A DNA stretch of 64,000 nucleotides, from the NCBI RefSeq assembly GCF_000348985.1, contig NC_035924.1, forward strand, positions 124,001-188,000, written 5' to 3'. Positions 29,387-41,300 of this stretch are shown piece after piece; position 1 is the stretch's first letter, and every line of letters starts with the position of its first letter. The translations under genes were made by a program, and so were the position numbers. Origin of the DNA: Huiozyma naganishii CBS 8797 (taxonomy: Eukaryota > Ascomycota > Saccharomycetes > Saccharomycetales > Saccharomycetaceae). Below the pieces are notes generated by a model. The model saw nothing but the letters and a program-made list of their open reading frames with translations, was not told the DNA's origin and ran no database searches.

Positions 29387-30423
29387 CTACTTTCTTCTTC
29401 TCGCTGGAGATGGCGATGGGGTAGACACTGCACTCATATCAACGCTAACATACTCGTTGACCTTTGCGGCAACACCACCATGCGCACGCTTGATGACTCT
29501 ACTGGTCTTGGTACCCTTACGCCTGTAAACGTTGATGTAGAAGCTGATGAACAAGACCAGGTATGAGGAAATGATGGCGCAACCAGCAAGTGTAGCCGAG
29601 GTGGAGCCGACACAGTCACCACAGTGTGGTAGGTGCGGTAAGAACAGGTGGCACAGTTTTTGGTAAACTGCAAAATAGATGAACCCGATGTCCAGGACGA
29701 ATTGGATGATTTGGAATCTGGTGACCCATTCCTTCCACCAGACCCTGATACCTCTAGCGGCCAGGAAATAATACCAGTACATGACGACGTGGACCCCCAA
29801 GTTCCAAAGAGATGGGGGACCCAGGAGATAGAAGTGGTACCGATTAGTTGTGTGTAGCACAGCAGCGCGGTCGCACCATGGTGGTACGTGTGCAGAAAAG
29901 TCAGTTTCTTGTGCTTTAAGACCAAAAATATGGTGTCAGTGAACTCGATGAATTTGACAATGTAGTTCATGTAGTACAGTGCCACCATAGGTTGAGTCCA
30001 AGCACCAATGTTACAGATGCTGAAGAAAAGACCGTGTCTTGCGATCATTGGGATCAGTTGTTCCACCATCAACACAAGTAAAGTGAGCGACAAAGAGGTT
30101 AGAAATAGGTTGTGCAGTTGGAAGGAACCGTTCAATTTCAATGGCTTGGTGCCTCTCAAAAGAGCCCTGCCACCGAAGATGATGACGTAGTACAAGGCTA
30201 TAGCGCCAAGAACTGGGGGCAATCGACTCAGAGGCAATTCACCAGCAACAAACTCAAATTCGCTGGGTACAAACTTGCCCTTGGTCACAACAGTAACTGC
30301 ATGGTCAAAGTTGCTCCACAGGTCGATATTGAAGAAGGGACGGTCTAGGGTTGGCACATATTTGTGCAATTGAGGGTAGCGTGCGAAAATTGGCGCAGCG
30401 TATGATTGCACTATAGCTTCCAT
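29387..30423 (-). CDS. ELO2: Fatty acid elongase Elo2 (Fen1), frame broken twice
   Basis: Role: ER 3-keto acyl-CoA synthase that extends fatty acids to C22-C24 for sphingolipids. Seen: from ATG 30423 the frame follows Elo2 closely (MEAIVQSYAAPIFARYP) through the catalytic HTYHHGATALLCYTQL box. After SISWVP it leaves the family at G5 29814-29818 (plus strand), and the rest (MYWYYFLAARGIRVWWKEW to SPSPARRRK) resumes in another frame beyond C5 29794-29798. One base too many in each run explains everything and would give 344 residues, against 347 in S. cerevisiae. Sequence error is likelier than a pseudogene because the downstream half is perfectly conserved. The open frame actually present stops at 29434. 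The frame runs upstream of 30423 without an ATG. Confidence 0.9.
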
Positions 30424-30835
30424 TTTCACACTGGTCACTCAGTTCCTAGAAATCGAGGTTAAACTTACAGCTGAAAGAAGGGAACGCACCTTAAACTAAT
30501 GCAACGCCAGCGTTGTTGGGGAATGACAGCTGCGCTATTGATATTCTATTTATTTATTTATTTAATTTTTTCACCTGCAAGAGGCATCGCGTCATCGAAC
30601 GAAAAATTTTCAGCAAAAATCGCGAAAAGGCAGAAAAGACAATAGACGACAAGCTGATCCACGACGGCTGCTGCTGCAAGGGGTCCTAGCAGCAGCAATT
30701 GACAGACTCCAACACCAATCGGGGTTGGTTTTTATCAGGTGGAGACAGGGTCTGGAACTCCGCTACACTTTCCTCTCGTAAGCAATATACCAAATTACGT
30801 ATCAGATAGTATATACAGCGTTGCATAGTAGATGC
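30424..30835. other. Intergenic ELO2-SNT1
   Basis: About 410 bases upstream of ELO2 and downstream of SNT1. A GCTGCTGCTGC / GCAGCAGC inverted repeat at about 30668-30697 could fold, and the region is otherwise A/T-rich. No gene seen. Confidence 0.5.
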
Positions 30836-33800
30836 TCATTCTTTCTTGGACTCCGGCAGCATCGAAGCTAGCGTCTCTGGAGCAGAGGCAATGGCAGCCA
30901 GCGCGGCCAATGGGTCGTTTGCGAAATCCGGTACCTTCCTTTGTGGCGGCACAAGAGCCGGCAGTATGGCAGGGAGCGTCCCGCGCTCCACGTGAGGGGC
31001 CATTTTCTGTAAAGTCGTGGCTCCAATCAACACGTCCGCGCCTTCAACAACCGGCGTCCTGTTTGAGCTCGAGAGCGTGTTTGTATCAGTCGGCAATCGT
31101 TGTGCACTGCTCATCGTAGGCAGAGCTTGTGTCCGTACATTTGAGACCGGGTTTAACAGCGCTGAGATCGAGCTCGACCTTGCCTGTTGCCCAACATTTT
31201 GGACTACATGTGCGGTAGCGACAGCACCTGCAGTTCGAGGTGCAGTTGCATTCGACAAGTTGTCTGGGTGGTGGTGAACAGTGCCGGGGAAGGATGGGCG
31301 AAGGTTCTGGTGATGATCGACCCCCCTGTCGTCGCTATTCAAAATGCTCGACATTTCAATATTCGCATGTCCACCTGCGTATGCCCTTGCAGTATCATCA
31401 CTGTTTGCTGCGGCAACCAATGTCGAGATGTGCGGAGACAGGTGTGAAGCTACAGGAGAATTCTGGCGCTTATCGTCGAAATTTGTCCTTACATCACTGT
31501 TTGCATGCACCGTTTTATGAATTCGGTCACTGAACAAGTCACCAGTTAAAAATGATGCACTGGTTTCGCTTCTCATATAATTACCAACACCACTGGCCGT
31601 TCCATTGTGGAGTTGTATAGATGGAAGCCTTGGCGGAGGTAAAGGTGATGACGAAGAGTGGGAAAGAGAGTCTTCTGTGAATCTTGCAAATGTCTGGCTC
31701 GCCACGGTGTTGTGGTTTCTCTCTACAGAATTTTGATTTTGGGCCCTTGAAAAGAATCCCAGCGCTGGTTCTTGTTGAGAGGGAATACCATTTGTAATGA
31801 CAGGAATATTGTGTTTGTCCGGCTGTGATTCTGTTTCACCCGGTTCGTTGGTAAGTCGGTTGTTTCCTACGTTTCTCTTGTAGTCGACATCCGCAACAAT
31901 TTCCTTCCAGCCAAAATGGGAAGCATTTCTTTGAAAATAATTCCGTACCATTGTAGTCGACTTACTGGCAAGATGTTCAGATATCAGCGACCATTGCGAC
32001 CCGTACATCTTCAAAAGGTCGGGGAAAGCCTGCGCCTCCTTTACACTCCAGTAGCTTGTCTTGTGTTCTGAAAGTTCCTTGTGCCGCTTTTTCCGCCGAT
32101 CGTCCGGCCTATCTGAAAACGGAATCGAGCTATTCAACTTCGGATGAAGTTCATCCTCAGTCTGCTCACTGCTAGCCTTGGCTTGATCATCGTCTTCATT
32201 CCCGATATTTGCCATAGAGTCGTGGTCACGTTTCAAAATGTTTTCCGATTCGTCCTCAGTCTTTTCTCCATGATCGTCGATCTCAGCAGCTTTCAATAAG
32301 CCCAGGTTTAAATCGTTCGAAACAATACCAGTATAAGGTGCGGCTTCAGTCTCTGGAGCCTTCTGAGTACCTTGCGTAGGGACCTCTAACTTTTTGGCGT
32401 CCTCATATGCTACAACAACCTCTTCCATTACTGGCGATTTCTTTTCCGGTACAGATTCATCGACTTTAGAAATATCCTCTGCAGAAATCGGCTGTTCCAT
32501 CAACGGTACTGTATTTTCAGCAGTGTTAGCCATCGAATCAGATGTCTGCTCGGCATCAGACCCCTTTTCTTTTCTTTTACGCCGTTTGGAAGTCAAGATC
32601 TTCCTCCTCTTGCTTTTCTCAAGTAATAAACCCTTGTAATCAACAATCGGTTTGGTCCGATAATAGTGTACGGTGCATTCCTCTGGTGTTCGCAATCCAC
32701 CCATGTAGTTGGAAATCCTACCAAACCTCTTGGGATACATCAGGTAACCTTCTAAGAATAGCTCATGTTCGTGACTCGTGAACGTGTCCTTATTATCTTG
32801 CAGGATCCTGCTTGTCCATTTCTCTTTATCTGTCACTAGGTTATTTACATTTTGGAACCTGAGAGAAAATCTTTTGATTGGATTCCGAATAAGAGGCGGG
32901 ATAGTCGCTGCAGCCTTGTGATGCTTGTACGTTGGGTCGATCTGGAGCAGCACATTTTCAATTTCAGTGTCATCTACAAAATCAGCCCTATTTCTTCTTC
33001 TTGATAAACCTGGTCCAGCACCGGAATCCTTCTCGTCAACTTTCACTTGCTTTTTCTCTTCATTTTTATTTCGCTCATCTATCTTATTTCTGTATTCCGT
33101 TTCTTTCTTCCGCAACTCGTCAGTAGTTTTTTGCAACTTATCGCATTCTTTTTCCCATTTATCATTGAGTTCGAATGCCCGTTTTTTTAACTGCAAATAT
33201 TGTTCAGCAACATGTAATTTTATTTCTGATAACGACTTTAATAGAGTAATTCTCACGGCTTGCTTGTAGATTAGAATATTATCAGAGAAAAAACTGTATT
33301 CTTTCACAGACTTTACCGGTCTTTTCAGCAAGTATTTCTGCCCCTTGATTAGATCGGGCCTGGTGTTATTTTTCAGTTTCCACAACTTGAATTCAACCTC
33401 TCTCATCGGAAAAATACATTTTGATAAGGGTTCAAGTGGTTCGGGTATGGGCAGATTTTCATCCATATCCCTAGGTAGTGCGGCAATATTTGTCCTGAGT
33501 TTATTTGGATCCGAAATGTATTCATAATTGTCTTCAGAGATGGGAGTAGCAACTTCGGTACTTCTATTCCTAGGATCAACAATAATGGTATCCGAAACGC
33601 TACTTTCAAAAATTCCTTTGTTCATTTCATCAGAGACAATTTCTCTAATGTTGGTATTGGAAGACCACATAGTACTTAAAGAAGGCTTCCGCGGAATGAT
33701 TATTTTCTTGTTTTCATTTTTTTTTATTATATCAGGAGAAGACTTGCCATTCACGGGACTGTCGTTATTATTATGTCTCACATTATTTTGGATTTCAGGT

Positions 33801-35011
33801 TTTGATACATCGATTCTTTTATGGTCTATTAAAACCTGCTGTTCAGTCTGTCTAGTAGTTTGTCGTACAGAATTAATTAGGCTTGATACCTTGCTATGGC
33901 CGCGGTTCGATATACCTTGTGGTTCCTGCAATAATTCTTCTCTGTAATGGCCCGTGTCAGCCTCCACTTCAGTATAGTTCTGTACGCTTGAAGGGAGTTT
34001 CAATTCATCCTTCGGACTCTTTGGAATCTCCTTTGGGATGGTCGGCTGCTGAACATCATGTTTTAGAAGATTTGATTTGGTAGTTTCAATTTTTGTACTA
34101 TATCTACCCGAGAGATTTGGGTCTGTAGGTATATCAGACCTCGGTTTGGATGACGTTCCGGTTATGTTCGCTTTTAGTGGAGGGGTGGATCTGTAGTTAC
34201 TCTGAATAGTCGGTGTAGAAATGTCATTTTCAGTAAACCGAGATGGCTGTTGGCCACTGTAACTACCATGTCTCCAGTTATTAGATCTATTGAAGTAACC
34301 TGTTGCGTTGATCATGCTTTTACCCATGGACTTCAACTCGGTGCTAGATCCGCCATTCGATTTTGCTGCAGGATAGGACCCATCCATTGACCTGGGACGG
34401 TGTCTATCAGCATAGTATTGTGAATTGGCATTAAACTGTTGACTAGTGTGATGTGTGTTGGGTGAAGAGTATTTATTTTGATTGTATCGACTTGCATTAG
34501 CTGGTGTAGTTGGTATATTTGGGACTGTTGGGAGCGCCTTCGCCGTAGCTTGGGAGTACCTAGACGTGGAACGGTCAATCCTCACATTCACTGGATTGTC
34601 TAGTACCTGTCTTATACCAGGTCTGTTTGTCGGATATCCCTGGGCGTTCGAACTTGGAATTTCGGTGGAATCCGCATCTTGATGAAATCGAGTTGAATTG
34701 CTTCTAGGCCAATTGGGAACAGTTCGCGATCCGCTTGAAACGCTGTATCGTGACTGTCTCGGCATATCGTTCGGTATACTTCGTGCAGGGTTATAGTGTG
34801 ACCCACTAGATCCTGAATTTTGATCCGGTTTTATCTGGCCTGATTTGTCCTCGCCAAGGTGTGACTGTTGTGCATATACTACGTTACTATAGGACTTATT
34901 GGGAAATAGCTTTTTGTTGTATGGAGCACTCTGTCTTCGGTTTGGATTATTGGAATAGTAGTATCTCTTTTTATCGCTTAGTCTGCGAGTAGGGGGCGGT
35001 GAGTATCCCAT
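30836..35011 (-). CDS. SNT1: Set3C histone deacetylase complex subunit Snt1
   Basis: Role: SANT-domain scaffold of the Set3 complex (Set3, Hos2, Sif2, Cpr1, Hst1), which represses sporulation genes and tunes transcription kinetics. Seen: 1391 residues from ATG 35011 (MGYSPPPTRRLSDKKRYYYS, close to the S. cerevisiae start); the frame is open upstream without an ATG. The N-terminal 500 residues are Ser/Asn/Arg-rich. RRRNRADFVDDTEIENVLLQ introduces the first SANT domain (about residues 734-785, ending ECTVHYYRTK). A second SANT domain lies near 985-1030 (SYWSVKEAQAFPDLLKMYG). S. cerevisiae Snt1 is 1226 residues. Neighbours ELO2 and BPH1 match YCR034W-YCR032W. Confidence 0.95.
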   Translation of the reverse strand: MGYSPPPTRRLSDKKRYYYSNNPNRRQSAPYNKKLFPNKSYSNVVYAQQSHLGEDKSGQIKPDQNSGSSGSHYNPARSIPNDMPRQSRYSVSSGSRTVPNWPRSNSTRFHQDADSTEIPSSNAQGYPTNRPGIRQVLDNPVNVRIDRSTSRYSQATAKALPTVPNIPTTPANASRYNQNKYSSPNTHHTSQQFNANSQYYADRHRPRSMDGSYPAAKSNGGSSTELKSMGKSMINATGYFNRSNNWRHGSYSGQQPSRFTENDISTPTIQSNYRSTPPLKANITGTSSKPRSDIPTDPNLSGRYSTKIETTKSNLLKHDVQQPTIPKEIPKSPKDELKLPSSVQNYTEVEADTGHYREELLQEPQGISNRGHSKVSSLINSVRQTTRQTEQQVLIDHKRIDVSKPEIQNNVRHNNNDSPVNGKSSPDIIKKNENKKIIIPRKPSLSTMWSSNTNIREIVSDEMNKGIFESSVSDTIIVDPRNRSTEVATPISEDNYEYISDPNKLRTNIAALPRDMDENLPIPEPLEPLSKCIFPMREVEFKLWKLKNNTRPDLIKGQKYLLKRPVKSVKEYSFFSDNILIYKQAVRITLLKSLSEIKLHVAEQYLQLKKRAFELNDKWEKECDKLQKTTDELRKKETEYRNKIDERNKNEEKKQVKVDEKDSGAGPGLSRRRNRADFVDDTEIENVLLQIDPTYKHHKAAATIPPLIRNPIKRFSLRFQNVNNLVTDKEKWTSRILQDNKDTFTSHEHELFLEGYLMYPKRFGRISNYMGGLRTPEECTVHYYRTKPIVDYKGLLLEKSKRRKILTSKRRKRKEKGSDAEQTSDSMANTAENTVPLMEQPISAEDISKVDESVPEKKSPVMEEVVVAYEDAKKLEVPTQGTQKAPETEAAPYTGIVSNDLNLGLLKAAEIDDHGEKTEDESENILKRDHDSMANIGNEDDDQAKASSEQTEDELHPKLNSSIPFSDRPDDRRKKRHKELSEHKTSYWSVKEAQAFPDLLKMYGSQWSLISEHLASKSTTMVRNYFQRNASHFGWKEIVADVDYKRNVGNNRLTNEPGETESQPDKHNIPVITNGIPSQQEPALGFFSRAQNQNSVERNHNTVASQTFARFTEDSLSHSSSSPLPPPRLPSIQLHNGTASGVGNYMRSETSASFLTGDLFSDRIHKTVHANSDVRTNFDDKRQNSPVASHLSPHISTLVAAANSDDTARAYAGGHANIEMSSILNSDDRGVDHHQNLRPSFPGTVHHHPDNLSNATAPRTAGAVATAHVVQNVGQQARSSSISALLNPVSNVRTQALPTMSSAQRLPTDTNTLSSSNRTPVVEGADVLIGATTLQKMAPHVERGTLPAILPALVPPQRKVPDFANDPLAALAAIASAPETLASMLPESKKE

Positions 35012-35396
35012 TGTCCACCTACTTTGCAGAATACAATAGTGCTGTAATATCCCAGTTTGAAAAAGGAGAGAGCAGTTTTTTAACGGAGTAGAACTCAGTA
35101 TCACAAACTTGTTCGCTAACCAAGTCTAATAAACAGTTTGGAATTAAACCAAGTTAACAAATCCGCGTCCACTCTAAAATCCCAAGCACCAACAAAATAG
35201 AAGTACTGGGGTACTATCACGTAATAGGACAACAACAACCCTCGGATGCTGTGTATACTTTCTCTTGTTCTTTGAGTTGCACAAGATATGGACTTTGAGA
35301 TTATTTTGACCTGCTCTCTTTTCTACTTTTTTTCCCATATTGAATTTGTTTATTTTTTTTTTGGAATTTTGTTTCTTCCACCTTAAACGCACATCC
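35012..35396. other. Intergenic SNT1-BPH1
   Basis: About 385 bases containing the SNT1 promoter and the 3' flank of BPH1. T-rich runs lie near 35325-35375. Nothing else recognised. Confidence 0.5.
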
Positions 35397-38300
35397 TCAA
35401 AACGGTAGGTAAGAGAAGGTTCGTGGAGAGTGATACTCAATTCGTAGGCAGTGACACTGGACAGGATGATCACCGCAATACGGTCTCTGAGGTGGTATGC
35501 ACTGCATATTCGTGCATTTGACCATCCGAAACTGCGATGAGCAACTTGATGATGGGTATGTCCCCTCTGTGATGACTAACAATTTCACGGACGTAATGAA
35601 CTCACCTGGCTTTATGGGAACTGCTTGGGATACCATCAGTTTCACCTCCCATGGCGAAGCGGAGGATGGCGTGTCAAACATCAGACTGTACAATTCCACA
35701 GTTCCATCGGCAAATGCAACAGATACCCAATCAAGGTCCTTCGCATACTCATGAATGTTATGCGTAAAATCAAGCTCCAACGAATTCAAATGAGTTACCC
35801 TTGAGCTTCGTTTTAGAATAGTTTCTGTGTAAATGAGACCGTTCAAATTGAACATAATTAGCTTGTTCTGCTTGGATATCACAGATATGTTGCCATTCAA
35901 GTTGGACACAGTTAATTGTAAACAATCCGACGTCACACATCTTATAGGTAGAAATGACGACATGTCCCAGGTGTAAACAGCGCCTGAAGCGTCCAAAGTA
36001 ACGACTAAATTACAGTCAGCATATGTCCCTATTTGCTTTATCGTGTAGAGAGCACCATGTACGGCATGTACCATACTCAACTCAATTCTATTGTAGGAGC
36101 TTTTGAAAGACCACACTTTGATTAGTCCTTCATTCCCGGTCGTAATAAAACTCTGTCCTTTCCAGGGCACGATATTATCTATAACTGTCTCGTGTATTCC
36201 AATAAAGTACGCTTCATTGATAGTAAGGGAACTCTGCCCTACCACTTTAACAAAAAATACAGTGTCTTTTGTTTGAATAGCAATAGATAATTCCATGCCA
36301 GAATTGGATGTTATTGCACTGTTAATCCTCTCTACTGTGTAATCTTCACATAAATGCAAATTGGTACCAGAGAATTTCCTTGATGGGTGCCTTTCTTCAA
36401 AAATCTGAAGCGGTGTCTGGCCGAAATTGTGTATAATGCCTGTTACTGCTCTTCTTTCTACCTCCTCATGAATATTGTCCAAGTTTACAGCACCAGGATA
36501 ACTCAAATGGTTGAAGATATTGGTGGATTTCACCGCTTCTTCACCTCTTTGTTTGTAGCCAAATATCAAATCAATCCATTCATTTAGGTGTTCAGTAACG
36601 TACTGACTTTCCAATGCTTCTCTGTTCTTTTTCACGAAAGTTTTAGGATCATTTTTAGCCCAAGGTGGGAGAATCACGTCGTTAACAGCTTTTCCCTTCT
36701 GGTCTTTACCAAAATCAATATTGTTGACATTGATCAGAAACTCCGGTAGAAAGTAAAATTCAGGAATAAGTTCTCTAACATCGGTTGTGTTTTCAACAGA
36801 GGCAGAAATCCATGCTCTTTCAATGGAATTGAAAAGACGATCTACGTGTCCGAATTGTCCGTCTTGTAATATAAGGAACGATTCGGTAAACGGTTTCAAC
36901 CTAACCAAGTATGACGATACAATCATAGCTGAGGAATAATGGGTTCCGTAATTGAATGGGGGTACTTCTGGATCATTAAGCGAATCCAAGGCCTCGTATC
37001 TCTCAATAAATTTATTGAGCCTATCTTTGCTCTGGGCACCCATTGGTTTGGATAGATCACGATAGGTTTCGGGTTTAGTGAGATCCAACTCTTCACTTGT
37101 ATAGTCTGATAGTACCCATGGAAAAACTGGATACTGGGTGATGTCGTTAAAAGATCTTCCAGCCAGAATATTTACAATAATCAAATAATAAAAGTTCGAT
37201 ATTTGTCCTGTTTTCCAAAGCTTCGTGACTTCAAATTCTCTTGATAAAGAAGATCCGCTAGCCAGCGCCTTGGCAACCCGCGTTGAAAGGTTTGCTTTTG
37301 TTATACCATTAGTACTACCAATATAGTTGCTGTGTAGGTCCAGCTCTTTCAGGACACTAACAGATATTGGATCCAGGAGTTCGGGTTTGGAGAAACTCTT
37401 CAGCTGTAGATAAATTTCATTTCTTACCTTCTTGTTTAGAAAACTCATAAACACGCTGCTCTTATTTTCGAAAAGCAGTTCAATTGCAACATCTCTAAAG
37501 AGGAAAGGTTTCTTCGTGGAATAAACCAATTTTTCCAAGCTCCATGTATACAGGATATTACCCACTGTTGGTTTCGGAGATTCATTAAGAGTACCACTAA
37601 TGATATTAATATTCATATCTCTTTGGGACCAAGGGATATCTCTCAAATTCAAAACTTCCTCATTACCAGAGCAATAATAGTAATCGCTGACATAATACAA
37701 ATTCTTCTTACCCAAAATCAGAATCCCCTCAAATATTTCTAAGCCAACAATAAGACTAGCATTCCAAACAGAATTTATAGTATCATCGTCGCTCAACAGT
37801 TTCAGAACCTTCCGATTTTCGTTCTTACTTTTCTCTCCGAGAGAAACAGAAGCCACATCAGAAAGCAAGTCATATGAGAGATTGCTAGTTGTCCGGTTAC
37901 GTTGCTGGTTATTGGCGGTTTCTGTGTCCATATCTGCCACATCAATATTATTCGTATCAGCATCGGTTGCTATATGTTTGGGATTGAAATAAGGGAGAAG
38001 TTTCGTTTTCATTCTATTGCTGTTTTCTTCAGAGCCAAGCATCCAGACTGTGAGGTCTGTTTCATTATATTGGACTTTTGTTATATGCTCGAAACGAGTA
38101 TTGTGTCCATAAACCTTATTACTCTGGAATTTGACGTTTTCCTCCAAGTCTATAGCCATATTCTTATACATTTTGGAACTTGCTTGGATAACCTTATCAA
38201 AAATAACTGCGGTGTTGCGTCTGAAAGAGGAAACTAGCGCATTCACTTCAGAGTAATTGTAGTGTATGACCTTTCGTTTTCTTTCCAGAATTTTAGCTTT

Positions 38301-41300
38301 GAATGTTTCCATGTTTATGGGATGGTATCTTGGGTTGATTAGAACATCTTTTTGAAGACTGTACAATTGTGCATTACCATCATCAAGGACGTGGTCGATC
38401 AAAATAGCCAGTACCGCTTCTTGATGCTCTTCAGTGTTGGTAGAAGTCAGCTGAGTGAACTCATTCAGAAGTTGCCTTTTCTTATGTGTTCCCAAAAAGG
38501 GAATTACGTCATCCAGGTTATCTTGGTTATGGGTTAAAATCTGCTTGATACAGATAATCAAGTCCTCATTATATCCATTATTAGAAAGTTGGACGACAAG
38601 CGCATACAATAGACACGTTGAAATTTTTTTGGTGTTTAGCCTGGACGTCCTGTCAAACAAAATTGAATGATGGGATAGAACATCAGAATAAAACTCATTC
38701 AAGTGATCCTCGTTCCAATTCAAATGTTTGTTAACCATGTTATAAGTGATCAACTGCAAGTAATAACTAATAGTGCTAGAAAAAGCAGAGAAGTGTTCGT
38801 CAGTGGTTTTTGCACGAGTTGAGTAGAGATCCGCACACTCAAAAAGGATTTTGTAGGCCAGTCTCGTAAAGTCTGGGTCAGGCTGCACTGCACAAATATA
38901 CCTTTTTAATCTTTCAAAAAGAACGATTATATTTGGTATAGCATTATTGTTACCAAGAACATCGTTCTTCATGCCAGTCCCTTCGTTGGAGATGTTTCCA
39001 AATATCTTTGGAAGCAACCTTCCAAAGAAAAATAGATCAAGGTACGGTTGGCTTTCAATATCCTGTTTATAGTTGAATATGCAATCATCTATGATCCCGT
39101 TGAAAAGAAACTTTGAAATGTATGCATTAAATGTCACAGGTGATAGTTTTCTTATTCCACATTCAAATTGTTCGCAGATAAGTTTCATGTAGAGGGTTGA
39201 TTCTTGCCCATACGGACTAGTTAACTCAGGATTCATTAAGGTTATCAGCAGATCTGATATTAGCGATAGAACTTTTGTTGAATTGGGATCTAGAATAAAG
39301 AAGCGGTTATGCAAATCCTCTATGGAACATAAAAGTTTTGTTAGGTCACCTTGTATCCTCTCTGAGAACACGTTCCCTATGTCATTCAAAACCACCCATT
39401 CCAGCAGATAAATGCACAGGTACAAGAAATCAGCTAAATGGTTGGAAAGTTCAGTGTCATTCGATAAATTTGTCCCATGCATATCGTGTTTATTTATTTT
39501 CTTTGAGAACTCGGTAAATCCAAAGTCCATGAGCAAGTCTAGCACGTCCAGGCAAAACTCAAATCTAAGTTTGGTCAGAAATCCAAAAATTACTTTCATC
39601 CCACCTGTGGAAAGGAATGAACGGTATATGTCCTGTGATATTGGTATAATTTGTAGCAGAAGTTTTATGTTCAATAGAAAACAAACTTTATCGTCTGTCG
39701 AAGAATTCATAAATCCCAATAATACTTTGGGTGACAAGTACTTGAGCATTGACGTAAGTTCATTCCAGTTCTCTCTTTTTATTACATCGTCAAGTGACTT
39801 CTTGACGGTCATAATGTAGATTTCTGCAATTCTAAAGTTTCCTTCAGCTAGAAGAAAAAAACCTGAATGAACAAACCATTTCCATTCATCTTCTTTATAG
39901 TTATCCACTAGAAAAGTATTGAGAAGAAAAACTAGGTCATTCTTTCGGCTTTCGCAATGTACCAATGAGCAATGATGCAAGTAAAAGCAAAATTTTTGTA
40001 AAGCTTTACTTTTTTTCAGTTCTCGTGTGTTGTACTCCTTATATAAGGAGTGGGTTAGTAGACAAGTTGAATGGAAAGAGAGAAATTGCAGAATTTCTCT
40101 TTCATCTCCAGAATCTTGACCATTTGGCATAGTTGGATTATGCCATAATGCAAAATCCAAAATTAGAGACTGGTAGGCGGAAGGTTCTCGTATTAACGAC
40201 TTTTCAATGTTTTCAAAATCCCAGCCAGTGTATGCTAAAAATAAGTTCATGAATTCAATAGACAGACCCTTCGCAAATCTCATAACGCAGTTTTTCTTTA
40301 GTATGTATGCTAGGTTTTCATAGCCAAATTCCCTTTCAAAACAAAGCTTCAAAGTAGGATATTGTAAAAGGGAAAACAGGTGTTTGATAAATGCAAAAGT
40401 TTCCTCGATCGAGGATGAGTGTTGTAATTTGAACATAATCTCATTGAAACAGCCAATGCTTAATAAAATCGATTTGATGTTTTTGGACTGGAAATAATAG
40501 CATTTGCCTAATATAAGTCGCGCGGTTTTCGACCCGCTTTCCTTATCCCAGTTTAAAACAAAGAAACTATCCTTTGTTCTAAAATTTAAAATCTCATCTT
40601 CAATGTCATACATTAAAAGAAGATTGGCCCGCTTTAAAGGTGCAACTTTCTTCACGTATTCTTTAAAGGGAGTGTCAAAATGTTTTTGCAATAAATACGT
40701 GACCTGAAGAAAGTTTGGACCAAAAACGTCTTTAGAGGCCCAAAAATAGTCGTTACTTTCATACGATGGTTGATAATCGTACCCAATTTCATGGAAAAGT
40801 GAAATTGCTTCCTCTGATAGGATTTTTGACCAGATTAAGAACTTGTAAAGTTTAAACGAGCATATCATGGAACCAATCTCAATAGCGACAATATTCAAAG
40901 TGAAACCGTCAAACAAAGTAATTGTGTGTCCGCTTGATCCATCAACAAACAATGTCCAGTCATTTTTATTGATCGTCAAAGAAATCACATACGCTTTATT
41001 GGGTTCGAATGTGATATACTCAAAGAGTGCGATAGTGAATTCGTCATTTGAAACGCATAATTTGGACTCCTTGATTTCTAAAAATGTGTTTAAGCCCAAA
41101 ACTGCAAACCGATTTGAGGTGACATTGTTAAATTCAACAACAAACTGTAAAGTTAGAGGGGTCCTTCCACAGCCACGTTGTGGTATGTTGATAATTCTAT
41201 AATAATTCTCAAACTGTAAATGGGTTTGAGACGATGGGTTTGATAAGATTCCCAAGAATTCCTGTACTATATGGAATGCATTGTGATTTGGTAATTCTCG

